Assembly (NCBI RefSeq): GCF_003123725.1
Contig: NZ_QETA01000001.1
Location: forward strand, 806,001-870,000
Reading direction: 5' to 3'
Length of the DNA: 64,000 nt
Origin: Corticimicrobacter populi
Lineage (GTDB): Bacteria; Pseudomonadota; Gammaproteobacteria; Burkholderiales; Burkholderiaceae_B
In this document: piece by piece, positions 55,201 to 64,000 of the stretch
Numbering within the stretch: the stretch's first letter is position 1
How the letters are laid out: every line of letters begins with the position of its first letter
Notes under the pieces: model-generated
Told to the model about the DNA's origin: nothing
What the model saw: only the letters and a program-made list of their open reading frames with translations
Database searches by the model: none
Program-made: the position numbers and the translations under genes

Positions 55201-56225
55201 GGCTGATGCCACCAGCCATCGTTTTGCCATAATCCGGTTTTTTCAAGACAAGGCTGCAGTTGTTTTTGCTGCGCTTTGCTTTGCAGGCCGATGCAGACCT
55301 TTTGCAGTTGCCTGGCCTGCTGAATCAGCACCATGATGTCATCTGCCGTCAGGTGTTTCATCTGAAACAAGGCCAGCTCCTGCAATGCTGGTGCCTGGCA
55401 TAAAGAACGGATGCTGTGCAGGCCGACATTTTCCATGACAATACGCTGCAATGCTGTGGCTGTGCCCAAGTCAGGCAATGTGGACAGATGAGGCTGATCG
55501 GATACCTTCAACATTCGTAGCGCAGGCAGATTGACCAGCACGGACAGGTCAGCCAGGCCTTTGACCCGAAGCAGGTCAAGCTGCTGCAGGGATGCCATGC
55601 CAGCCAGGCAATCGAGCCGCTCTGCACCGCCAAAGCCGAGCGACAGGGATTGCAAGGCAGGGAGCCGGGGTATCCAGTCCAATGCTTGCAATGGAATGCC
55701 GGAGATTGCAAGAGAACGGAGCGAGTCCAGCTCGGCAATGGCGGCCAGTTGCCTGGACTGCCCGTTGATGCTCAGCGTTTCAAGCTTATCAAAGCGTGTC
55801 AGGATATCCAGGCTGAGCTTACGGGTCTTGGTCTTGCCAAGCCGCAGCGATTGCAATGTGGCCGGCACCTGCTGCAATATCGCGAGATCCTCTGCTTCAT
55901 GAACATCAAGCGCCAACTCAACCAGCGCAGGGAGTGCTGCAATAGCGTCAAAATGCTCTGCCTTGGTGCAGCAATCCACCGATAATCTTCTGACATTTTT
56001 CAACAAGTGCAGTACAGACAAATCGGCTGCCGTAGTGTGGAACCCATAAATTCGGAACAACACATCACCACGCGTCATGAACAGCAGCTGGTTCAATAAT
56101 TGCAGCAGTTCTTTGGGCGGAGTTTGATATTCACCGTATTGCAGAATGCCGAGTTCAGGATCAGTGGCCAGCTGCCGGACGTCATCGGCAGTCCAGTCGG
56201 AGCTGATGTTGATGCGTTTCTTCAT
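55194..56225 (-). CDS. Leucine-rich-repeat protein, 343 aa
   Basis: A mostly cytosolic protein with no signal peptide. From about residue 65 to 300 it contains consecutive LRR-like units of about 22-24 residues (for example LPALVELALDVHEAEDLAIL, LETLSINGQSRQLAAIAE, LRSLAISGIPLQALDWI, LQSLSLGFGGAERLDCLAG). The N-terminal 60 residues are a separate helical cap. Bacterial LRR proteins of this kind are usually protein-binding modules; the partner is unknown. It faces the small 79-aa gene and is divergent from nothing: ppsR lies upstream on the same strand. Confidence 0.65.
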   Translation of the reverse strand: MKKRINISSDWTADDVRQLATDPELGILQYGEYQTPPKELLQLLNQLLFMTRGDVLFRIYGFHTTAADLSVLHLLKNVRRLSVDCCTKAEHFDAIAALPALVELALDVHEAEDLAILQQVPATLQSLRLGKTKTRKLSLDILTRFDKLETLSINGQSRQLAAIAELDSLRSLAISGIPLQALDWIPRLPALQSLSLGFGGAERLDCLAGMASLQQLDLLRVKGLADLSVLVNLPALRMLKVSDQPHLSTLPDLGTATALQRIVMENVGLHSIRSLCQAPALQELALFQMKHLTADDIMVLIQQARQLQKVCIGLQSKAQQKQLQPCLEKTGLWQNDGWWHQPY

Positions 56226-56293
56226 GAGAATGTCAAAGCAGGTGCCAGTGGAGCCATTGCCACGTCAACGTGTCATCATGGCTACAAAGCAGC

Positions 56294-57139
56294 TCAATAC
56301 GTCGTGCTGCCCAGCTTCATCGCCTGCATCACGGTCGTCGAGATTTCCTCTATGGACTTGGTCGTGGTGGAGTGCCAGGAAATGCCCTCGCGGCGCATCA
56401 TGCGCTCGGCCTCTGCCACTTCGTGGCGGCATTGCTCGAGCGAGGCATATACGCTGTTGGGACGACGCTCGTTGCGCACTTCGGACAGGCGTTCCGGATT
56501 GATCGACAGACCGAACAGCTTGTGACGCCAGGGCAGCAGGGTGGCGGGCAGGGTGTTGCGTTCGAAATCCTCGGGGATCAGCGGATAGTTGGCAGCCTTG
56601 ATGGCGTACTGCATGGCCAGGTAGAGGCTGGTGGGGGTCTTGCCGCAACGCGATACGCCGACCAGGATCACGTCGGCCTGGCTCAGTTCACGCACGAACT
56701 GCCCGTCGTCATGACCCAGGGTAAAGTTGATGGCCTCGATCCGGTTGCGGTACTGCTCGGACGTCACGCCCATGTGGGTACGGCCCACGGAGTGGCTGGA
56801 TTTCACGCCCAGGGCTTCCTCGATGGGGGCCACGAAGGTACCGAACAGATCCAGGAAAATGCCGCTCGACTGGCGAACCCGTGCCAGGATCTGCTGGTCG
56901 ACCAGGGTGCTGAAAACGATGGGAGGCTGGCCGCGTTCCTGCGTGTAGCGGTCGATGCGCTCGGCCACTTCGGCGGCTTTTTCGAGCGTATCGATGAAGG
57001 GGATGCGCATCTGCTGGAAGCTGACCGACTGGAATTGCGAGAGGACGGCGTGGCTGAAGGTTTCCGCCGTGATGCCGGTGCCGTCGGAGACGATCAGTAC
57101 GATGCGCTGGATGGGCGATTCAGGTGCTTGATTTTGCAT
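56294..57139 (-). CDS. ppsR: Phosphoenolpyruvate synthase regulatory protein (kinase/pyrophosphorylase)
   Basis: A 281-aa DUF299-family bifunctional enzyme. The P-loop-like motif GVSRCGKTPTS is near residue 155. The N-terminal VLIVSDGTGITAETF and the FSINPERLSEVR-type region (here LSINPERLSEVR) are family marks. It phosphorylates and dephosphorylates PEP synthase on a Thr near its catalytic His. The start MQNQAPES at 57139 is preferred over the longer frame to 57184. It is divergent from ppsA. Confidence 0.93.
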   Translation of the reverse strand: MQNQAPESPIQRIVLIVSDGTGITAETFSHAVLSQFQSVSFQQMRIPFIDTLEKAAEVAERIDRYTQERGQPPIVFSTLVDQQILARVRQSSGIFLDLFGTFVAPIEEALGVKSSHSVGRTHMGVTSEQYRNRIEAINFTLGHDDGQFVRELSQADVILVGVSRCGKTPTSLYLAMQYAIKAANYPLIPEDFERNTLPATLLPWRHKLFGLSINPERLSEVRNERRPNSVYASLEQCRHEVAEAERMMRREGISWHSTTTKSIEEISTTVMQAMKLGSTTY

Positions 57140-57306
57140 ATGTAAGGGTATTTCACTGAAAAAAAAGTGCGCAAAGGCGTACAATCCGACTGCGAGTCAA
57201 CCTTGGTGATTCCAAGGCCGATTTGGCCAGTATATGAGGCGAAGCCGCAGCGCGGGGCACGTACTGACCAAATCCGCTTTCTTCCATTGTATTAAAGGTG
57301 ACTTCA

Positions 57307-59670
57307 ATGTCTTATGTTGTTCCATTCGAGCAACTCCGCATGACGGATGTTGACTCGGTAGGCGGCAAGAACGCCTCGCTGGGTGAGATGATCAGCCAGT
57401 TGTCCGATGCCGGCGTACGCGTACCCGGCGGCTTTGCCACCACAGCAGAAGCGTTCCGTGATTTCCTGGCCGCGACCGGCCTGGACAAGAAAATCGCTGA
57501 TCGCCTGACCACGCTCAATCCTGATGATGTACGCGAACTGGCCCAGGCCGGTGGCGAGATTCGTCAATGGATCATCGACACCCCTTTCCCCGAACAGCTT
57601 GATCGTGATGTACGCGCAGCCTTTGCCAAGCTCGATGCAGACGGCAAGGGTTCGTTCGCCGTGCGTTCCTCGGCCACGGCCGAGGATCTGCCCGACGCCT
57701 CGTTCGCCGGCCAACAGGAAACCTTCCTGAACGTCGTCGGTATCGATGACGTGCTGGACAAGATCCGTCACGTGTTCGCTTCGCTCTACAACGACCGCGC
57801 CATCTCGTACCGCGTGCACAAGGGCTATGCCCATGCCGAGGTCGCCCTGTCGGCCGGCATCCAGCGCATGGTGCGTTCCGACTGTGGCAGCTCGGGTGTG
57901 ATGTTCACGCTCGACACCGAGTCCGGATTCGACGACGTGGTGTTCATCACTTCGTCCTACGGCCTGGGTGAAATGGTCGTGCAGGGGGCCGTCAACCCCG
58001 ACGAGTTCTATGTCTTCAAGCCGACCCTGGCATCGGGCCACTATCCCATCGTGGGGCGCCGCATCGGTTCCAAGCTGCTCAAGATGGAATTCGATCCGGC
58101 CCGTACCGAAGGCATCGCCGTGCGTACGGTCGATATCCCGGTGACCGAGCGCAACCGCTATTCGCTGACCGATGACGAGGTCATCGAACTGGCTCGCTAC
58201 GCCGTCATCATCGAAAAGCACTATCAGCGTCCGATGGATATCGAATGGGGCCGCGACGGCATCGATGGCAAGATCTATATCCTGCAGGCGCGTCCCGAGA
58301 CGGTCAAGTCGCAGCAGGACAAGCATGACGTGCAGCAGCGCTATCGCCTCAAGGCAACCGGCAGCGTACTGGCCACGGGCCGTGCCATTGGTCAGAAGAT
58401 CGGTGCCGGCAAGGTGCGCGTGGTGGGCGATATCTCCGAAATGGACAAGGTCGAGCCGGGCGACGTGCTGGTCACCGACATGACCGATCCCAATTGGGAA
58501 CCCGTGATGAAGCGCGCTGCCGCCATCGTCACCAACCGCGGCGGCCGTACCTGCCACGCGGCGATCATCGCGCGTGAACTGGGCATTCCGGCCGTGGTGG
58601 GCTGCGGTGACGCGACCGATATCCTGGTCGGTGGTGCCAACGTGACCGTATCGTGCGCCGAAGGCGACGAAGGCCGAATCTACGACGGCCTGATCGAAAC
58701 CGAGGTCGAGGAAGTGCGCCGTGGCGAGATGCCCGAAATCGGCGTCAAGATCATGATGAACGTCGGTAACCCGCAACTGGCCTTCGATTTCTCGCAACTG
58801 CCCAACGCCGGTGTCGGCCTGGCCCGTCTCGAGTTCATCATCAACAACAACATCGGCGTCCACCCCAAGGCGATTCTGGATTATCCCAATGTCGATGGGG
58901 AGCTCAAGAAGGCTGTCGAATCGGCTGCCCGCGGTCACGCCAGCCCGCGTGCCTTCTTCGTCGACAAGGTCGCCGAAGGGGTTGCCACCATCGCCGCCGC
59001 GTTCTATCCCAAGCCCGTCATCGTGCGCCTGTCCGATTTCAAGTCGAACGAGTATCGCAAGCTGATCGGCGGCTCGCGCTACGAGCCCGAGGAAGAAAAC
59101 CCCATGCTGGGCTTCCGCGGTGCTTCGCGCTATATCGCCGGCGAATTCGAAGAGTGCTTCCGCATGGAATGCGAGGCGCTCAAGAAGGTGCGCGACGAAA
59201 TGGGTCTGACCAACGTCGAAATCATGGTGCCGTTCGTGCGTACGCTGGGCCAGGCCGAAAAGGTCGTGAACCTGCTGGCGCAGCATGGCCTCAAGCGTGG
59301 CCAGAACGGCCTGCGCCTGATCATGATGTGCGAAGTGCCGTCCAATGCCATCCTGGCCGACGAGTTCCTGGAGCACTTCGATGGTTTCTCCATCGGTTCC
59401 AATGACATGACCCAGCTCACCCTGGGTCTGGATCGTGACTCTGGCATGGAGCTGCTGGCTGCGGACTTCGACGAGCGTGATCCAGCGCTGCAGTTCATGC
59501 TGCGTCGTGCGATCCAGGCTTGCCTGAAGGCCAACAAGTACGTCGGCATCTGCGGTCAGGGCCCCAGCGACCATCCCGATTTCGCCCAGTGGCTTAAGCA
59601 GGAAGGCATCCTGTCCATGTCGCTGAATCCGGACACGGTGGTCGATACCTGGCAAAAGCTGGTCGACTGA
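57307..59670 (+). CDS. ppsA: Phosphoenolpyruvate synthase
   Basis: A 787-aa enzyme making PEP from pyruvate and ATP. The N-terminal ATP-grasp domain has [11 protein letters not shown] and [19 protein letters not shown]. The central swivelling domain has the phosphohistidine His417 in [13 protein letters not shown]. The C-terminal TIM-barrel PEP/pyruvate domain ends near [12 protein letters not shown]. The Thr modified by PpsR is expected at the position before the Cys-His (T in GRTCH). ATG at 57307 follows an AGGTG ribosome site. The 167-base ppsR-ppsA gap should hold both promoters. Confidence 0.96.
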   Translation: MSYVVPFEQLRMTDVDSVGGKNASLGEMISQLSDAGVRVPGGFATTAEAFRDFLAATGLDKKIADRLTTLNPDDVRELAQAGGEIRQWIIDTPFPEQLDRDVRAAFAKLDADGKGSFAVRSSATAEDLPDASFAGQQETFLNVVGIDDVLDKIRHVFASLYNDRAISYRVHKGYAHAEVALSAGIQRMVRSDCGSSGVMFTLDTESGFDDVVFITSSYGLGEMVVQGAVNPDEFYVFKPTLASGHYPIVGRRIGSKLLKMEFDPARTEGIAVRTVDIPVTERNRYSLTDDEVIELARYAVIIEKHYQRPMDIEWGRDGIDGKIYILQARPETVKSQQDKHDVQQRYRLKATGSVLATGRAIGQKIGAGKVRVVGDISEMDKVEPGDVLVTDMTDPNWEPVMKRAAAIVTNRGGRTCHAAIIARELGIPAVVGCGDATDILVGGANVTVSCAEGDEGRIYDGLIETEVEEVRRGEMPEIGVKIMMNVGNPQLAFDFSQLPNAGVGLARLEFIINNNIGVHPKAILDYPNVDGELKKAVESAARGHASPRAFFVDKVAEGVATIAAAFYPKPVIVRLSDFKSNEYRKLIGGSRYEPEEENPMLGFRGASRYIAGEFEECFRMECEALKKVRDEMGLTNVEIMVPFVRTLGQAEKVVNLLAQHGLKRGQNGLRLIMMCEVPSNAILADEFLEHFDGFSIGSNDMTQLTLGLDRDSGMELLAADFDERDPALQFMLRRAIQACLKANKYVGICGQGPSDHPDFAQWLKQEGILSMSLNPDTVVDTWQKLVD

Positions 59671-59694
59671 CACTGACAGAGGGAGCGCACTGCG

Positions 59695-60111
59695 ATGTGG
59701 ATATGGTTTGGCCTTGCTGCACTGGCCCTGATCGGCGAACTGAGCAGCGGTACTTTTTACCTGCTGCTGATTGCCCTCGGCTTCGCCGGTGGCGGGCTGG
59801 CCGCGCTGGCCGGCCTGGCCTTGCCATGGCAACTGGTCGCATGTGCGCTGATTTCCCTGCTTGGGCTGCTGACATTGCGCAAGTCGGGCTTCCTCAAAAA
59901 GCGGGAAGTCAATTCGGCTCGTAATGCCGATGTCAATCTTGATATCGGCCGCAGCGTGCAGGTCAGCCAGTGGGACGACAACGGACTGGCGGCTGTCCAG
60001 TATCGTGGTGCTACCTGGCAGGCCGAGCTGGAGCCGGGCGCAGCCCGAACCACCGGGGCGCATGAGATCGTCGCCCTGCGTGGCTCGCGGCTGGTTGTGC
60101 GGCCACGCTAG
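59695..60111 (+). CDS. NfeD family membrane protein
   Basis: A 138-aa protein with three N-terminal transmembrane helices (about 1-22, 24-46, 50-66) and a C-terminal OB-fold-type beta domain (about 75-138, VQVSQWDDNGLAAVQYRG). This is the short NfeD form that pairs with SPFH proteins, and the next gene is an SPFH protein. The pair is thought to organise membrane microdomains; mechanism is not settled. It starts 24 bases after ppsA. Confidence 0.85.
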   Translation: MWIWFGLAALALIGELSSGTFYLLLIALGFAGGGLAALAGLALPWQLVACALISLLGLLTLRKSGFLKKREVNSARNADVNLDIGRSVQVSQWDDNGLAAVQYRGATWQAELEPGAARTTGAHEIVALRGSRLVVRPR

Positions 60112-60204
60112 CCCTTCGCTTCGGCACACGGATGATTTCCGTGTGCTGTTTTCCTGGCGGCTACGGTCAGTGTGCCGAGCCGCTCATTCACTGTTTATGG
60201 GGAT

Positions 60205-61137
60205 ATGACCATGTTTCTGTCCGACTCTACCATTGTCTTGCTGATCCTGGTCGCGCTGGCGCTGCTGTTCATCATCAAGGCCATCGCCATCGTGCCGCAG
60301 CAAAACGCCTGGATTGTCGAACGACTGGGCAAATACGATCGTACGCTGTCCCCTGGTGCCGGCTTCGTGATTCCGTTCATCGAGCGCGTGTCGTACAAGC
60401 ATTCGCTCAAGGAAATTCCGCTGGATGTGCCCAGCCAGGTCTGCATCACGCGCGATAACACGCAACTGCAGGTCGACGGTATCCTGTACTTCCAGGTGAC
60501 TGACCCGATGCGGGCCTCTTATGGTTCGTCCAACTATGTGATCGCCATCACCCAGCTGGCTCAGACCACGTTGCGTTCGGTCATCGGCAAGATGGAACTG
60601 GATCGTACCTTCGAGGAACGTGACCTGATCAACAGCACGGTCGTATCGGCGCTGGATGATGCTGCGCTTAACTGGGGCGTCAAGGTGCTGCGCTACGAGA
60701 TCAAGGATCTGACGCCGCCCAACGAAATCCTGCGTGCCATGCAGGCACAGATCACCGCCGAGCGTGAAAAGCGTGCGTTGATTGCTGCCTCCGAAGGCCG
60801 CCGCCAGGAGCAGATCAATATCGCCACTGGTGAACGCGAAGCTGCCATTGCCCGTTCCGAAGGTGAAAAACAGGCCCAGATCAACCAGGCCCAGGGTGAA
60901 GCGGCTGCCGTGCTGGCGATTGCCGAAGCCACGGCACAGGCCATCACTCAGGTCGCCGCTTCGATCCAGAATCCGGGTGGCATGGAGGCGGTCAATCTGA
61001 AGGTGGCAGAACGCTACGTGGATGCCTTCGGCAATGTCGCCAAGGAAGGCAATACGCTGATCCTGCCGGCCAACCTGGCCGATGTGGGTGGGCTGATTGC
61101 CTCGGCCATGACTGTGGTGAAGCAGGCCGGCAAATAA
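60205..61137 (+). CDS. qmcA: SPFH/stomatin-like membrane protein (QmcA-like)
   Basis: A 310-aa protein with one N-terminal membrane helix (about residues 8-28), an SPFH/Band-7 domain (about 28-210: VPQQNAWIVERLGKYDRTLSPG), then a charged coiled-coil (about 200-250, RRQEQINIATGEREAAIARSEG) and a hydrophobic C-terminus. ATG at 60205 is used, with GGGG upstream; codons before it are not conserved. It forms large oligomers in the membrane and works with NfeD. A strong terminator follows. Confidence 0.88.
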   Translation: MTMFLSDSTIVLLILVALALLFIIKAIAIVPQQNAWIVERLGKYDRTLSPGAGFVIPFIERVSYKHSLKEIPLDVPSQVCITRDNTQLQVDGILYFQVTDPMRASYGSSNYVIAITQLAQTTLRSVIGKMELDRTFEERDLINSTVVSALDDAALNWGVKVLRYEIKDLTPPNEILRAMQAQITAEREKRALIAASEGRRQEQINIATGEREAAIARSEGEKQAQINQAQGEAAAVLAIAEATAQAITQVAASIQNPGGMEAVNLKVAERYVDAFGNVAKEGNTLILPANLADVGGLIASAMTVVKQAGK

Positions 61138-61155
61138 TCTGTTGTTTGCCAAGGC

Positions 61156-61197
61156 AAAAAAGCCGCGCCGGGAAATCCCGGACGCGGCTTTTTTTTC
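61156..61197 (+). terminator. Strong rho-independent terminator
   Basis: AGCCGCG and CGCGGCT enclose CCGGG/CCCGG with a short AAAT loop and one bulged base. The stem is flanked by an A run before and eight T after. It ends the NfeD/SPFH transcript and can also work on the minus strand. Confidence 0.9.
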
Positions 61198-61233
61198 ATA
61201 TGGGTACTTTGTTGATGCAGTGTGATCGAATAC

Positions 61234-61551
61234 CTACAACAACATCCATGCGATACCAGCGCCAGCAACGAGCAGCAGAAATATCTGTGCCAGGGTCAGG
61301 TATCGCAACCTTCGGGATGGCGTCTCGCTCAGGCCGATATTCAGGATGTTGAGCAACAAACTAAGCATGTTGCCAAGCACGAAGACACTGAACGCAATGA
61401 ATCCACCAAGACCAGAAATAAACCCCCCAGGATCGGGGCTGACCCAGATCACTGTGGCCAGGATCAGGGTTGTCCATAAGATGAAAATGGAAATCCGGCG
61501 GGCCCATCTCCTGATATCTGCATGGCGGGATTCATCTTCGTAAGGATTCAT
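61234..61551 (-). CDS. Small hypothetical membrane protein, 105 aa
   Basis: The protein starts MNPYEDESRHADIRRW and has three hydrophobic segments (about residues 20-38, 45-72 and 86-104). No motif is recognised. It follows rlmJ on the minus strand by 24 bases and may be the last gene of the smpB-rlmJ transcript. Confidence 0.65.
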   Translation of the reverse strand: MNPYEDESRHADIRRWARRISIFILWTTLILATVIWVSPDPGGFISGLGGFIAFSVFVLGNMLSLLLNILNIGLSETPSRRLRYLTLAQIFLLLVAGAGIAWMLL

Positions 61552-61575
61552 CAGGATCTTGCCGTGAGATGTGTA

Positions 61576-62436
61576 CTAAGCGCTTTCCAGTGTCCAGCCT
61601 GCACGACCATCCTGCGCCAGTGTTCGTGCCAGCCAGGGCAGGGCAGTTTTCAATTCTTCGGCAAGGGTCCAGGGCGGATTGATGAGGAACATGCCACTGC
61701 CATAGAGGCCGCGACCATCTGGTGAGGGCGCCTGTACGCTGAGCGTGGCATTGAGCCAGCTCTTGACCGGCAGGCGCATCAGCTTGCGAGGCAAATCATG
61801 TGCTTCGCGTCTCGATACCAGTGGATACCAGACCGCGAATACCCCATTGGCAGCGCGTTGAAGCCCCTCCTGAACAGCATGCAGGGTTGAGGCGTAATCC
61901 TGCTTGTTTTCGTAGGAGGGATCGATCAGCACGAGACTGCGGCGGGTCGGAACCGGTAACAGGGCTTTCAATCCATCGAAACCGTTGGCTACCTGCAGCG
62001 AGACCTGACGTTGCGCAGCCCGTCCTGCTTCGCGCAGGTTGGCTGACAGCACCTGCTGTTCGGTAGGGTGCAGTTCAAACAATCGCAGGCGGTCGTGCGG
62101 ACGCAGGGCATCCAGCGTCAGCCAGGGGGAGCCGGGGTAATAGCGCAACTGGCCATCCTGGTTGTACAGACGAATGGCATCAAGGTAGCGACTGATCAGT
62201 TGAGGCTGCTGAGCGTCGGTCGACAGCGACCACAGGCGTCCGACTCCGCCTTCGTATTCTGCCGTCTGGCCGGCCCAGTCGCCATCGAGTGCATACATAC
62301 CGGCACCGGCATGTGTGTCGATCACCCAGTAGGCGGCATCCTTGCGGTTAAGGTAGTCCAGCACCTGAACCAGGATGGCGTGCTTGAGAACATCGGCATG
62401 GTTGCCGGCATGAAAGGCGTGGCGGTAGCTGAACAC
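61576..62436 (-). CDS. rlmJ: 23S rRNA (adenine-2030-N6)-methyltransferase
   Basis: A 286-aa enzyme. The N-terminal FSYRHAFHAGNHADVLKH is the family signature. The SAM motif is VIDTHAGAGMY near residue 39, the catalytic DPSY is in VLIDPSYE near residue 168, and NPPW follows near residue 255. It methylates A2030 of 23S rRNA. It starts three bases after smpB ends, so the two are co-transcribed. Confidence 0.94.
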   Translation of the reverse strand: MFSYRHAFHAGNHADVLKHAILVQVLDYLNRKDAAYWVIDTHAGAGMYALDGDWAGQTAEYEGGVGRLWSLSTDAQQPQLISRYLDAIRLYNQDGQLRYYPGSPWLTLDALRPHDRLRLFELHPTEQQVLSANLREAGRAAQRQVSLQVANGFDGLKALLPVPTRRSLVLIDPSYENKQDYASTLHAVQEGLQRAANGVFAVWYPLVSRREAHDLPRKLMRLPVKSWLNATLSVQAPSPDGRGLYGSGMFLINPPWTLAEELKTALPWLARTLAQDGRAGWTLESA

Positions 62437-62439
62437 GGC

Positions 62440-62898
62440 TCAATCCCTGCTGCTGGTGTCGTGCTTCATCAGGCGCTCTTTTTCGCGGGCCCAGTCACGG
62501 TCGCGCTCGGTATCGCGCTTGTCGTGCAGTTTCTTGCCGCGAGCCAGGGCGATGTCGAGCTTGATGCGCCCACCCTTGTAATGCAGGTTGAGCGGCACCA
62601 GCGTAAAGCCGCGTTGCTCGACCTTGCCGATCAGCTTGCTGATCTCTTCGGCCTTGAGCAGCAGCTTGCGGGTGCGCATGGCATCGGGATGAATATGCGT
62701 CGATGCCGTGGCCAGCGGGCTGACGTGCATGCCCAGGATCCAGATCTCTTCGTCGCGTACGATGACATAGGCTTCCTTGAGCTGGACGCGACCCGCCCTG
62801 ATCGCCTTGACCTCCCAGCCCTGCAGGACCAGACCGGCCTCGAAGCGCTCGTCGATGAAGTAATCGTGGAAAGCCTTGCGGTTATCGATGATGCTCAT
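62440..62898 (-). CDS. smpB: SsrA-binding protein SmpB
   Basis: A 152-aa tmRNA partner for ribosome rescue. The N-terminal [11 protein letters not shown] and [19 protein letters not shown] segments, the central [10 protein letters not shown] and [24 protein letters not shown] in the C-terminal half are family blocks. The basic tail reads the mRNA channel. Its SsrA-tagged products are degraded by ClpXP (5.8-7.9 kb). It is divergent from ratA with 49 bases between starts. Confidence 0.96.
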   Translation of the reverse strand: MSIIDNRKAFHDYFIDERFEAGLVLQGWEVKAIRAGRVQLKEAYVIVRDEEIWILGMHVSPLATASTHIHPDAMRTRKLLLKAEEISKLIGKVEQRGFTLVPLNLHYKGGRIKLDIALARGKKLHDKRDTERDRDWAREKERLMKHDTSSRD

Positions 62899-62947
62899 GC
62901 ATGTTATACCGGTAAAATCCTGTCATTCTATCCATTTACCGCGTTCC

Positions 62948-63379
62948 ATGCATACTGTACAGCGATCTGTCCTCGTCCCCTACAGCGCGGCCCAGATGTT
63001 CGATCTGGTGGCTGCGGTCGATAAATACCCTGAATTCATGCCCTGGTGCGGCGGTGCAGCGATCCTGTCTCAGGACGCGCAAGGCATGGTGGCCACGGTC
63101 ACGATCAGCTTTGCGGGGCTCAAGCAGCGATTCACCACGCGCAATACACACGATTACCCGCATCGCATCGACCTGAAACTGGTCGATGGACCGTTCTCCA
63201 GCCTGGAGGGGCACTGGCAGTTTCAGCCGCTGGCCGAGGATGCCTGCAAAGTGTTGTTTACCCTCGAATATGATTTCTCCAGCCGGGCGCTGGCGACCCT
63301 GGTCGGACCGGTATTCAACCGGATCGCGACGAGCTTCATCGACTCTTTCACCAAGCGTGCCGAGTCCTGTTATGAATGA
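62948..63379 (+). CDS. ratA: RatA/Coq10-type START domain protein
   Basis: A 143-aa SRPBCC protein. The visible pattern is VPYSAAQMFDLVAAVDKYPEFMPWC at the N-terminus, a VTISFAGLKQRFTTRN strand pair and a long C-terminal helix (FNRIATSFIDSFTKRAES). E. coli RatA is described as an inhibitor of 70S assembly, whereas mitochondrial Coq10 binds ubiquinone. The biochemical role is therefore not settled. It overlaps rnfH by eight bases. Confidence 0.88.
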   Translation: MHTVQRSVLVPYSAAQMFDLVAAVDKYPEFMPWCGGAAILSQDAQGMVATVTISFAGLKQRFTTRNTHDYPHRIDLKLVDGPFSSLEGHWQFQPLAEDACKVLFTLEYDFSSRALATLVGPVFNRIATSFIDSFTKRAESCYE

Positions 63380-63704
63380 CGCGATGCGGCCAAGCCAGGG
63401 CTTGATTGCCGTGCTGGTCTGCCATGCGCCCGCGGATGCGCCACCGTGGCAGCAGCATCTGAAAGTGGCCGCTGGCACGACGGCAGGGCAGGCATTGGCC
63501 GCCAGCAACTTTGCCGTACGCTTTCCTGGCCGGGATCCCTGGCAGGACGGTGTAGGCATACATGGCAACATGGTCGGTCCGGCACAATTACTGAAAGCGG
63601 ATGACCGCATCGAGATCTATCGATCGTTGGTATTCGACCCCATGGAATCGCGCCGCCGGCGTGCAGCGCACAGACAGCGCAAAAATTCGGACCGGAAACC
63701 CTGA
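63372..63704 (+). CDS. rnfH: RnfH/RatB family ubiquitin-like protein
   Basis: A 110-aa beta-grasp protein starting MNDAMRPSQGLIAV. The features are TTAGQALAASNFAVRFPG, VGIHGNMVGPAQLLKADDRIEIYR and a basic C-terminal tail. It follows ratA with overlap, as in the E. coli ratA-ratB pair. No rnf operon is near, so the name reflects family only. Confidence 0.85.
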   Translation: MNDAMRPSQGLIAVLVCHAPADAPPWQQHLKVAAGTTAGQALAASNFAVRFPGRDPWQDGVGIHGNMVGPAQLLKADDRIEIYRSLVFDPMESRRRRAAHRQRKNSDRKP

Positions 63705-63741
63705 TTGCAGGCGATTCCGGTCGCTGCGCAGAGGAGACGAC

Positions 63742-64000
63742 GTGAAAAAGGCCAGCAGCAATTCCCATACATCGCAGAATGCCGCATCTCCTGCCGTTTT
63801 TTTCGAGGAACGGCAGTCTGGCAACGGACGCATCGGCATCGCCGTCCTCAATGCACCACGCACGCTCAACGGCCTGACGCTGGATATGGTCGATCTGCTG
63901 TATCCACGCCTGTTGCAATGGGAACGAGATACGGACATCGTCGCCATCGTGCTGGCCGGCGCAGGGGATAGGGCATTCTGTGCGGGTGGCGACCTGCATG
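63742..64000 (+). CDS. Enoyl-CoA hydratase/isomerase family protein, 3' end outside window
   Basis: A GTG at 63742, with GAGGAGA five bases upstream, starts a frame that runs off the window after 86 residues. The sequence shows a nonconserved first 20 residues, then FFEERQSGNGRIGIAVLN and, before the edge, VLAGAGDRAFCAGGDL, the crotonase oxyanion-hole motif. The AFCAGGD variant is common in 3-hydroxyisobutyryl-CoA hydrolases, which is the likeliest subtype, but the C-terminus is needed. Confidence 0.8.
   Translation, partial: MKKASSNSHTSQNAASPAVFFEERQSGNGRIGIAVLNAPRTLNGLTLDMVDLLYPRLLQWERDTDIVAIVLAGAGDRAFCAGGDLH

Noticed and set aside
57304-60129. 941-aa open frame antisense to ppsA and the NfeD gene
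   Set aside because: It spans two real plus-strand genes, has no recognisable domain and shows the same antisense composition.

Overview
The window looks like a chromosomal segment of a GC-rich betaproteobacterium, order Burkholderiales, probably in or near the Alcaligenaceae. The main reasons are gene order and protein character: tig-clpP-clpX-lon; map-glnD divergent from rpsB-tsf-pyrH-frr-uppS-cdsA-dxr-rseP-bamA-skp-lpxD-fabZ-lpxA-lpxB-rnhB; ppsR divergent from ppsA; and smpB divergent from the ratA-rnfH pair. The exact genus cannot be read from the sequence alone.

Layout. 1-3.4 kb: end of a queD-type gene, a small lipoprotein with an inhibitor-I9-like fold, UPF0114, DUF1090 and GFA proteins, a YjfB-like motility peptide and a possible 57-aa peptide. 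3.4-13.65 kb: an AI-2E-family membrane protein, then the protein folding/degradation block (tig, clpP, clpX, lon), a second-type peptide deformylase, a lytic transglycosylase and rlmD. 13.65-17.06 kb: accessory DNA. A 200-bp nested palindrome precedes a relic integrated element of about 3 kb at a tRNA-Lys 3' fragment. The element has a broken integrase, an intact IS3-family element, a fragment of another IS3-family transposase, and a solitary integron cassette with a good attC that encodes a HEPN-like protein. 17.1-22.1 kb: argH, a MscS-type channel, NAD synthetase and a P-II protein.

22.1-25.4 kb holds a second accessory patch with small, poorly conserved genes. Several resemble orphan immunity proteins (an Imm22-like and a Rap1a/Tai-like protein), with a WG-repeat-like secreted protein and a frameshifted gene. 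25.4-38.5 kb returns to housekeeping: ubiC, rluF, a glycerophosphodiesterase, ppiD, tesA/ybbA, folC, a SPOR protein, cvpA, purF, dsbB and glnD.

38.5-54.9 kb is the large translation/envelope cluster. It links ribosomal protein S2, EF-Ts, UMP kinase and ribosome recycling to undecaprenyl-PP, CDP-diacylglycerol and isoprenoid precursor synthesis, outer-membrane protein assembly and lipid A synthesis. 55-56.2 kb carries a small protein and a leucine-rich-repeat protein of unknown role. 56.3-64 kb has PEP synthase with its regulator, an NfeD/SPFH pair, rlmJ, smpB, ratA-rnfH and the start of an enoyl-CoA hydratase-family gene.

The most unusual material is the relic tRNA-Lys island with the attC-bearing HEPN cassette, the orphan immunity-like patch, the palindrome beside the island and an internally shortened CdsA. 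I see no CRISPR array, rRNA operon or complete tRNA gene.
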